From positions 2,633,501 to 2,697,500 of the forward strand of contig CP018227.1 of NCBI GenBank assembly GCA_016865035.1: a stretch of DNA of 64,000 nt, given 5' to 3'. Shown here piece after piece: positions 54,338 through 64,000 of this stretch (positions are counted from its first letter, which is position 1; the number at the start of each line of letters is the position of its first letter). A program made the translations under genes and the position numbers. This DNA comes from Kordiimonadales bacterium IMCC3096. Its GTDB lineage: Bacteria; Pseudomonadota; Alphaproteobacteria; Minwuiales; Minwuiaceae. The notes under the pieces were generated by a model. That model was given only the letters and a program-made list of their open reading frames with translations. It did no database searches and had not been told where the DNA came from.

Positions 54338-54736
54338 TCAGGACGTCCGCTTCGCCGCCTCACCCACAGCCGGCTGGACGGAGAAGCTCTCGCCGCAACC
54401 GCAGCGTTCCGCCTCGTTCGGGTTGGAGAAGGTGAAGCCGGAGCGGAACTGGGTTTCCTCGTAGTCCATCTCCGCGCCCAGCAGGAACATGGTGGCCATC
54501 GGGTCGACGAAGACGCGCGCGCCCTCGGCCTCCACCACTTCCTCGAACTTCTTCTGCTCGGTGGCATACTCGACATTGTAGGTCATGCCGGAACAGCCGC
54601 CGGTCTTGACGCCGACGCGCACGCCGAGCGCCGTGTCGCCCTTGGCCTCCGCCCGCTGCATCAGCCGCTGCACCTGCTCGGCGGCGCGCGGCGTGACGGT
54701 AAGGATCGGTTTGCCACCCTCGGTCTGGAACATCAT
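54338..54736 (-). CDS. sufA: A-type Fe-S carrier protein SufA
   Basis: 132 aa. The three cluster-binding cysteines are in KTGGCSGMTY and RCGCGESF, the A-type carrier pattern. The N terminus is a beta strand after FQTEGGKPIL. Two start ATGs stand side by side at 54736 and 54733; AGGAG is better spaced for the second. Last gene of the suf operon, delivering clusters to target proteins. Confidence 0.93.
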   Translation of the reverse strand: MMFQTEGGKPILTVTPRAAEQVQRLMQRAEAKGDTALGVRVGVKTGGCSGMTYNVEYATEQKKFEEVVEAEGARVFVDPMATMFLLGAEMDYEETQFRSGFTFSNPNEAERCGCGESFSVQPAVGEAAKRTS

Positions 54737-54773
54737 TTCACTCCTGAACAGGTTGGTCTGAATTCCGCGTCAC

Positions 54774-55172
54774 TCAAAACATGTCGAGGGCGAGACGGGC
54801 CTCGTCCGACATGCGCTCCGGCGTCCACGGCGGCTCGAACACCAACTGCACGGTGACGAGGCCGGTGCCTTCGACAGTGGCCACCGCGTCCGCCACCCAT
54901 TGCGGCAGTTCACCCGCCACGGGGCAGGCCGGGGCGGTCAATGTCATGTCGACCTCGACATCGCCGTCCGGTTTCGCTTCCAGCCTGTAGATAAGGCCGA
55001 GTTCGTAGATGTCCACCGGGATCTCCGGGTCATAGACGGTTTTCATCGCCGCGATCAGCGGTTCGGAGCCGAGTTCGCTCAGGCCCTCCCGCTTCTCGCC
55101 CGCATAGGCGACGACGTCCGGGACTTCCATGAAGTCCAGCAAGCCGGGACTGTGGTCAGGTGTCATGGTCAT
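54774..55172 (-). CDS. DUF59/MIP18-family Fe-S assembly protein SufT-like
   Basis: 132 aa. VYDPEIPVDIYELGLIYRLE, MTLTAPACPVAGELP with the conserved cysteine and LVFEPPWTPERMSDEARLAL are diagnostic of the domain. Homologues beside suf genes assist cluster maturation or delivery. It lies between sufE and sufA with 36-37 bp on each side. Confidence 0.9.
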   Translation of the reverse strand: MTMTPDHSPGLLDFMEVPDVVAYAGEKREGLSELGSEPLIAAMKTVYDPEIPVDIYELGLIYRLEAKPDGDVEVDMTLTAPACPVAGELPQWVADAVATVEGTGLVTVQLVFEPPWTPERMSDEARLALDMF

Positions 55173-55208
55173 TTCAATTCCCCTGTGTGGAGAGCAGGTT
55201 TGTGCGCA

Positions 55209-55637
55209 TCAGGCACCGGCGCTTTCGCGGGCCACCGGCTGGCCGGCCAGTTTCTGGATCTGTTTCAGCATTGCCATCATGCCGACCTGGCGCTGGAAGG
55301 TGAGGGCGCCCAGGTTCAGCCGCCGCACGTCATCCAGGCTGATTTCCCGAACCTCCTCCGACGTCAGGCCGCTGAAGGACCGCACCATCATGTGCACCAG
55401 CCCCTTCACGATTGCCGCCTCGGAGGCGCCCTTGAACCAGTGCAGGCCGTCCTTTTCCTCGTGCACCAGCCACACCTTCGACATGCAGCCGTGCATCAGG
55501 TTCGCGTCGGTCTTCCATTCCTCCGGGAAGTCTGTCGCATCCTGTTTCTTCGCCAGATCGAGCAGGAACTCGAAGCGCATGTCGTCGTCCAGCGCCTCCA
55601 GGGTCTCCGCGAAATCCTCATATTCCTCTCGTGCCAT
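55209..55637 (-). CDS. sufE: Sulfur-transfer protein SufE
   Basis: 142 aa. HGCMSKVWL contains the persulfide-accepting cysteine. Accepts sulfur from SufS and passes it to SufBCD. The start at 55637 (MAREEYEDFAETLEAL) avoids a longer frame through sufS. 10 bp separate it from the sufS stop. It is SufE-type and not SufU-type, since no zinc-ligand cluster is present. Confidence 0.93.
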   Translation of the reverse strand: MAREEYEDFAETLEALDDDMRFEFLLDLAKKQDATDFPEEWKTDANLMHGCMSKVWLVHEEKDGLHWFKGASEAAIVKGLVHMMVRSFSGLTSEEVREISLDDVRRLNLGALTFQRQVGMMAMLKQIQKLAGQPVARESAGA

Positions 55638-55647
55638 GGTGCCCCCT

Positions 55648-56893
<1,246 letters not shown>

Positions 56894-56901
<8 letters not shown>

Positions 56902-58123
56902 GGGCCGCACCCTCCAGCTGCAGGGCGCCGTGCACCCGGTCCTTCAGGCGCTCGCGCAGTCCTTCGTCGGCGATACCGTCGAAGGCCTCGTCCAGGAAGG
57001 CCTGCACCAGCAGGCTCTTCGCGGCCTGCGCGTCGATGCCGCGGGCGCGCAGATAGAACAGCGCGTCCTCGTCGATCTCGCCTGCGGTCGCGCCGTGGCT
57101 GCAGACCACATCGTCGGCATAGATCTCCAGCGCCGGCTTGGAATCGATCTCCGCCTGGCGCGACAGCAGCAGGGCCTTGTTCAACTGATGCCCTGCAGTC
57201 TTCTGCGCGTCCTTCATCACCCGGATGCCGCCCTGAAAGACGCCACGGGACCGGTCATCCAGCACGCCCTTGTAGACTTCGTGGCTGCTGGTGTTGGGCA
57301 CCGCGTGGTCGATGTGGGTGGTGTGGTCCAGGTGCTGCTGCCCACGGCCTGCATAGGCCCCGAGCAGGCGCACGGAACTGCCCTGACCGTTCAGCGCGAC
57401 ATGCACCTCATCCCGTGCCAGCCTGGAGCCGACGGACAGCACGAAACGTTCATGGCTCGCGTCGCGCCCGATCTCCACCGCGCAGTCCGACAGGTGAAAG
57501 GCCTCGGTGCTTTCGTCCTGCAGCTTCACGTGACGCAGGCGCGCGCCGTCCGCCAGCCGTACATCGGTGGCCAGGGTCGCGGCATAGGCGTTGCTGCCCA
57601 GATGATGTTCCACCACGGTCAGCGCGCTGTTGCTGCCGAGCGCGATCTCCAGCGTGAAATGATGACCGCCCGAACGGCTGCCGGTGCCGATGAAGACAAG
57701 CTCCAGCGCCCGGGGCGGCGTCGCGTTGGCATCCAGCGTGATGCGCAGCCCGTCGTCCGCCATCGCAATGCTGAGGTCGCGCAGGGCACGACCGCTGTCC
57801 GTGTCGGCCTGCAGACCGCTGCCCTGCGCGAGGCTCAGGCCGTCGATCCCGGCATCCGAAAGGTCACCGTCGATACGACCGTCAATGATGAGCACCCGGT
57901 AGGCCCCATCCACAAGCGTGTCCGGAATGGCGGGACGGCTGTCGTTCGCAGGCTCCGTCCGCGCATCCAGGAACTGGGCCAGCGGGCGCAGGTTGGTGAA
58001 CTTCCAGGCTTCCTGCTTCGGCGTCGGAAGGCCCGCGTCCCGGAACCGGTCGCGCGCTGCGGTCCGGTCGGTATCGGCATCGCCGCTGAAGCGTTCCAGA
58101 AGGATTTCGGCTGTGCTGTCCAT
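56894..58123 (-). CDS. sufD: Fe-S assembly scaffold subunit SufD
   Basis: 409 aa. PTPKQEAWKFTNLRPLAQFL near the N terminus and the beta-helix core (HVKLQDESTEAFHLSD) are typical; FYLRARGIDAQAAKSLLVQA ends the protein. It is a catalytically minor partner to SufB in the SufBC2D scaffold. The start at 58123 lies 7 bp after the sufC stop. Confidence 0.95.
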
Positions 58124-58130
58124 GACTGCC

Positions 58131-58883
<753 letters not shown>

Positions 58884-58941
58884 GTTGTCGCCTTCGGCTT
58901 GTCTGTCTGTTGCGTTGCGCGGTTCGGTGTCGGCCGTTGCC

Positions 58942-60411
<1,470 letters not shown>

Positions 60412-60414
60412 GCG

Positions 60415-60906
60415 TCAGGCCCCCCTTGAGGTGCTGGTTGAGTGCCCGTAGGCCGGACGGGGCGCGTCAGGTACGGGAAATTCCATGGGTGTCAGGGCCA
60501 TGTCGGCCAGGGTCACGCGACCCAGCGCGGAACGGATCGCCTCGTTGACCCGGTTCCAGTTGCCGCGCATGCCGCACAGGCTCTCCACATTGCAGCTGTC
60601 GTCTGCCCCGTCGACACAGGCGGTCAGCGCGATGGGACCGTCCAGCGCCTGAACGATCTCGGCGATGGAAATCTGCTCCGGCGTCCGCTCGACCACGTAG
60701 CCGCCCTGCGCCCCGCGAACGGAACGCAGCAGGCCGGCGCGGGCCAGGGACTTCAGGACCTTGGCCACGGTCGGCTGCGGCACGCCGGTCTCATCGGACA
60801 GCCGGGTGGCGGTGAACAGCACATCTGCCGTCGCGGCTTCGCTGACCTGGCCCATGTGGACCATCATCACCACCGCGTAGTCCGTCAGTTTGCTCAATCG
60901 CATCAT
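60415..60906 (-). CDS. Rrf2-family SUF operon regulator (IscR-like)
   Basis: 163 aa. The winged helix MRLSKLTDYAVVMMVHMGQ and VPQPTVAKVLKSLARAGLLR with the wing GAQGGYVV is Rrf2. Three cysteines, in CVDGADDSCNVESLCGMRG, are spaced like the [2Fe-2S] ligands of IscR. The gene heads the suf operon, so feedback control by cluster status is likely. Two ATGs (60906 and 60903) could start it. Confidence 0.92.
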   Translation of the reverse strand: MMRLSKLTDYAVVMMVHMGQVSEAATADVLFTATRLSDETGVPQPTVAKVLKSLARAGLLRSVRGAQGGYVVERTPEQISIAEIVQALDGPIALTACVDGADDSCNVESLCGMRGNWNRVNEAIRSALGRVTLADMALTPMEFPVPDAPRPAYGHSTSTSRGA

Positions 60907-60934
60907 CAGCCGGTCTGCCCCCGCGCCATGAAAC

Positions 60935-60980
60935 AGGACTTCATTGGTCCTCTATCTACCGGAAGCCGGTGATAAATCAA
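60935..60980 (-). promoter_or_regulatory. suf promoter with candidate operator
   Basis: On the minus strand TTGATT (60980-60975) and TAGATA (60958-60953) with 16-bp spacing. An inverted repeat AGGAC-caatgaa-GTCCT (60951-60935) lies around the start site, where a repressor would act. An IscR-like Rrf2 regulator is encoded next. Confidence 0.5.
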
Positions 60981-61007
60981 GACCGGAACAGTACGGATTG
61001 ATCCGTT

Positions 61008-61463
61008 TCAGGCTGCGGCGCGGGCCTGCTGCTTCGCCAGCCCGCGACGGAAGTCGTCCAGGGTGATGATGCGGTCGATGTTGCCGTCGGCGTCCAGGAT
61101 CTCGTAGACGACGCCGTCCACAGCGGTCATCTGCAGCAGGATCGTGGCACCGTTCTCGCCGCCGCCCTCGATATGCGTCTCATCGCCATTGTTGGTTCCG
61201 AAACCGGCTGAGACGCGGGCGGTATGCGGGGCGCCATGGTCGAGCACCGGTTCGAACAGCCGGTGCTCCCCCTCGATCACCAGTGTCTTTGTCGGTCCGA
61301 CATGCCGGTGCGGCACACATTCCGCGTGCGGATCGAACTTCATCAGCATGTCCACGACCTGCGTGCGGTCATCCACCGACAGCAGGTGATAATACAGTCC
61401 CTCGAAGCCCGCGAACGGCCGCCACGGGATGTTCCCGTTTCCGAATTCGGTTGTCATGGTCAT
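61008..61463 (-). CDS. Cupin-like protein (ChrR-type cupin)
   Basis: 151 aa. PHRHVGPTKTLVIEGEHRLF has the first cupin motif (HxH...E), and a later glycine-rich strand gives the second. The ribosome site GGGGGAGGA precedes an ATG at 61463. No gene partner indicates its role; it may bind a metal and a small ligand. Confidence 0.75.
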   Translation of the reverse strand: MTMTTEFGNGNIPWRPFAGFEGLYYHLLSVDDRTQVVDMLMKFDPHAECVPHRHVGPTKTLVIEGEHRLFEPVLDHGAPHTARVSAGFGTNNGDETHIEGGGENGATILLQMTAVDGVVYEILDADGNIDRIITLDDFRRGLAKQQARAAA

Positions 61464-61609
61464 CAGATGGGTCCTCCCCCGCTTGTGGTCATGCACCACG
61501 TGCATTCTGGCGCAGCACATGATCCGGAAGCAATGCCGCAGGGATCCGCGCGGGGTCCGGGATCGTCGCCTCGCCAGTGCTTGCGGTCGCGAGAGAGGTC
61601 CGCAGCAAT

Positions 61610-62566
61610 TCAGCCGAGGGCCGATTTCCGCAGGACGGTGTGTGCGCCCTTGTGCTGGTTCACGAGCTGGGTGATGTGCATGTCCGCGGCGATCGAGCAG
61701 AGCGTGTAGGCATCCTCGCGTGACAGGCCGGCGCGCGTTGAGATCAGCCGGATCATGGCCCGGAGCGCCTGTTTCGCCGCGTTCTCCAGATCGGGATCAA
61801 AACCGAAAGTGATGAACGAGTCCTCGGTTTCCGCCCACGGCATCCATGGTCCCGGCATGTTCTCGGCCGCGCCCTTCTCCACCTGAAACGAGAACACACC
61901 ACTCATGCATGTCTCGATGGCGGTCAGGCAGACCTCGCCGTCGCCCTGGTTCGCGTGACCGTCGCCACAGGAGAACAGCGCGCCGTCCTGAAAGACAGGC
62001 AGATGCAGGGTGGCCCCGGCGCCAAGCAGTTTGCAGTCGATGTTTCCGCCGAAGGCGCGCGGTACGATCGATGACTGGATGCCCCAGTGATCGGGCGGCG
62101 CAACGCCCATGACACCGAAGAACGGAGACAGGGGCAGCGTCGTGCCCCAGGGCAGGCTTGCGGTCCTTGCCGCCTGATCGATCGGGATGTGCAGCAGACG
62201 CGATTCATCGAAGTCTTCCGGCAGGGTGCCAGACAGGGGCCTGATCGCGTTCCAGCCCCAGTCGCAGATAAGCTCGACGCTCTCGATCTTCACCGACAGC
62301 GCATCGCCGCATTCGGCATCCCTGATGCCGACCGGACCTGTCAGCGTGTGGCCGGGCGTCATCCTGTGCTTGACCTCGTCCAGGATGCGCCGGTGGTCAT
62401 CGCGTACCGTCATCGGGGGAGGTGGCAGCACGCTCTCGCCGCCGGAGACGGTCTCGACAAGAACCTGTTCCCCGGCCTGAACCCAGGCAACCGCAGGGAG
62501 TTTCGGGTCGAAATAGCCCCAATGAACAGTGTCCGGCGTTGCCGGAACATGCAGCGAATGGGCCAT
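61610..62566 (-). CDS. Acetamidase/formamidase family protein
   Basis: 318 aa. VHWGYFDPKLPAVAWV at the N terminus, GPVGIRDAECGDALSVKI and CGDGHANQGDGEVC are characteristic of the FmdA/AmdA family, which releases ammonia from formamide or acetamide. Substrate not fixed by the sequence. Monocistronic; glnD follows 116 bp downstream on the same strand. Confidence 0.87.
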   Translation of the reverse strand: MAHSLHVPATPDTVHWGYFDPKLPAVAWVQAGEQVLVETVSGGESVLPPPPMTVRDDHRRILDEVKHRMTPGHTLTGPVGIRDAECGDALSVKIESVELICDWGWNAIRPLSGTLPEDFDESRLLHIPIDQAARTASLPWGTTLPLSPFFGVMGVAPPDHWGIQSSIVPRAFGGNIDCKLLGAGATLHLPVFQDGALFSCGDGHANQGDGEVCLTAIETCMSGVFSFQVEKGAAENMPGPWMPWAETEDSFITFGFDPDLENAAKQALRAMIRLISTRAGLSREDAYTLCSIAADMHITQLVNQHKGAHTVLRKSALG

Positions 62567-62655
62567 GGTCGCCTTCTCCTGGTCTGTGGACCGCGTTGCG
62601 CGACGCGGGGTCTGCGCGTGCCCGGGGTCCTGAACATTGCCGAACTGATGCTGGC

Positions 62656-62679
62656 GGTTCCGTGCCCGCCAACGGAACC
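62656..62679 (-). terminator. Stem-loop after glnD
   Basis: GGTTCCGT and ACGGAACC pair over 8 bp with an 8-base loop, 3 bp after the glnD stop. No T-run, so termination is possible but not certain. Confidence 0.4.
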
Positions 62680-62682
62680 TGC

Positions 62683-64000
62683 CTAGCGCTTTGTCGCCTT
62701 CTGCGCCTTTGGTGTCTGCTTGGTTGCTGCCGGCTTCGCGGCCGCCGATTTCGCAGGCGTAGCCGCAGCCGGTGCCGCTGTCGTCTGCTGGATCGCCTCG
62801 ATCAGGCGCTGGCGGATGCGTTCGTGGCGGTTGGGGTCGTCGATCTTCAGGCCGAACATGTCGCGGACATAGAAAACGTCCACGGCGCGCTCGCCGTAGG
62901 TGGCGATGCGGGCGCGACCGACGTTCAGGGACAGATTGAACAGCGCCCAGGCAACATCGTGGATGAAGCCGGGGCGGTCGCGGCCATTGACCTCGATCAC
63001 CGTCCAGGTGTTGGAGATATTGTTGTCGATCAGGACGACCGGCTCGACCTTGAAGACCCGGGTGCGTTCCGCATAGCCCGGCTTGCGTTCGGCTATGACG
63101 CCGCGCGGCCTGACCTCGCCCGCCAGCGTCCGGGCAACGGCTTCGCGCAGCTTGTCCAGCCGCTGCGGGTCGGACAGGGCGTTCTCGTCCATGTCCTGCA
63201 CGATGAAGGTATCCACCGCCATGCCGTCATGGGTGGTGGAGATGCGGGCATCGACGATGTTGACCCGCGCCACGGCCATGGCGCCGGCAATGCGACTGAA
63301 CAGGCCCGGATGGTCGGCCGCATAGACCAGTATCTCCGTCATGGCCTTGAACTGGTCGGAGCGGGTGGCGATGGCCAGTTGTTCCTGGTTCTGGTCCGCC
63401 TTGCGCATGACCCCGGCGTGCCAGGCCTGGGTATCGGTATCGATGCCGAGCCAGTAGCCATCGTAGAAACGCTCCGTATGCGCCTCCAGATCTTCCGCCG
63501 ACCAGGTGTTGAGGACTTCGGCCAGGGCTTCTTTCGCCGCCGCGACCCGCTGCTTCGGACCCCTGGCGCGCATGTCGCCTGACAGGGCCTCCTCCGCCCG
63601 GTAGTAGAGATCGCGCAGCAGCTGGCCCTTCCAGCCGTTCCAGACTCCGGGACCGACGGCACGAATGTCGGCTACGGTCAGGATCAGCAGCAGGCGCAGC
63701 CGTTCCGGGCTCTGCACCAGGGCCACGAAGTCCTGGATGGTCTTGGCGTCGGACAGGTCACGCTTGAAGGCGGTTGCCGACATCAGCAGATGCGCGCGCA
63801 CCAGCCAGGCCACCATCTCCGTCTCGCCCGCACTGAAGCCGAGGCGCTTGCACAGCTTCAGCGCCACCTTCTCCCCCAGAACCGAATGGTCACCGCCACG
63901 GCCCTTGGCAATGTCGTGCAGGAAGACCGCCATGTAGAGCACTTCGCGCGACAGCACCTGGTGCACGATCTCGTGGCTCAGCGGATGCTCCTCCGCCAGC
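62683..64000 (-). CDS. glnD: PII uridylyltransferase GlnD, C-terminal part (runs off window)
   Basis: 439 residues visible, open to base 64000. The N-terminal nucleotidyltransferase domain lies outside. The HD domain has LHDIAKGRGGDHS, and two ACT domains (ILVYAADHPGLFSRIAGAMA and VIEVNGRDRPGFIHDVAWAL) bind glutamine. The lysine/alanine-rich tail AAKPAATKQTPKAQK is low complexity. It modifies and demodifies PII according to nitrogen status. Confidence 0.96.
   Translation of the reverse strand, partial: LAEEHPLSHEIVHQVLSREVLYMAVFLHDIAKGRGGDHSVLGEKVALKLCKRLGFSAGETEMVAWLVRAHLLMSATAFKRDLSDAKTIQDFVALVQSPERLRLLLILTVADIRAVGPGVWNGWKGQLLRDLYYRAEEALSGDMRARGPKQRVAAAKEALAEVLNTWSAEDLEAHTERFYDGYWLGIDTDTQAWHAGVMRKADQNQEQLAIATRSDQFKAMTEILVYAADHPGLFSRIAGAMAVARVNIVDARISTTHDGMAVDTFIVQDMDENALSDPQRLDKLREAVARTLAGEVRPRGVIAERKPGYAERTRVFKVEPVVLIDNNISNTWTVIEVNGRDRPGFIHDVAWALFNLSLNVGRARIATYGERAVDVFYVRDMFGLKIDDPNRHERIRQRLIEAIQQTTAAPAAATPAKSAAAKPAATKQTPKAQKATKR

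Overview
The window looks like chromosomal DNA of a free-living, probably marine or soil, alphaproteobacterium of the Rhodospirillales type. Supporting signs are uniformly high G+C, hopanoid squalene genes (hpnCDE), a divK-pleD pair with a CtrA-like site, DUF3572, TRAP transport, a full C-P lyase locus and a SUF-only Fe-S operon. The taxonomic placement is inference; no rRNA gene is present. I found no tRNA, rRNA, CRISPR array, insertion sequence, phage gene or origin.

Layout. 1-2341: hpnC-hpnD-hpnE (minus; hpnE runs off the left edge). 2543-7760: TRAP transporter dctPQM followed by two RNA methyltransferase genes. 7770-8780: a long glutathione-transferase-like gene. 8894-23058: a phosphonate island. 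Its minus-strand operon is phnGHIJKL-DUF1045-phnM-phnN. The plus strand carries phnF, chrA and phnCDE1E2, and a PhnZ-like HD-domain gene lies on the minus strand. The control regions carry a PhnF-type operator and PhoB-box-like repeats. 23020-29515: accessory metabolism (TetR regulator, D-aminoacylase-like amidohydrolase, Gfo/Idh/MocA oxidoreductase, VOC protein, MFS transporter, alpha/beta hydrolase). 29685-33494: ffh-rpsP-rimM-trmD-rplS with a long leader and a strong terminator. 33538-35634: palindromic intergenic repeats on both sides of ettA. 35674-39692: dinB, a ROK kinase, a HAD hydrolase and a serine hydrolase. 39787-42028: DUF3572 gene divergent from divK-pleD. 42157-45002: an SCP2-type thiolase with an HMG-CoA-synthase-like/DUF35 fusion. 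46434-49308: speD-speE-ornithine decarboxylase behind a long leader that may be structured. 49335-53144: Rieske oxygenase, acyl-CoA ligase, Fe superoxide dismutase. 54338-60906: complete suf operon (Rrf2 regulator, sufB, C, D, S, E, DUF59, A). 61008-64000: cupin, acetamidase/formamidase, and the C-terminal part of glnD.

How the parts work together. The phosphonate island can import phosphonates (PhnCDE), attach them to ribose triphosphate (PhnGHI with PhnL), trim them (PhnM), cleave the C-P bond (PhnJ, with PhnK) and recycle ribose bisphosphate to PRPP (PhnN). The usual cyclic phosphodiesterase PhnP is not in the window. A 2H-phosphoesterase-like DUF1045 protein sits in the operon and may replace it. 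Phosphate starvation (PhoB) and PhnF probably control the island together. The suf operon carries the whole scaffold, sulfur-donor and carrier set behind one regulator. The speDE-ODC cluster makes putrescine and spermidine.

Observations most worth checking: the DUF1045 replacement for PhnP; the PhnZ-like protein lacking a substrate-contact Glu; the divergent phnG/phnF promoter architecture; the HMG-CoA-synthase-like protein with Gln in place of the nucleophilic Cys; and the possible pseudoknot leader of speD.
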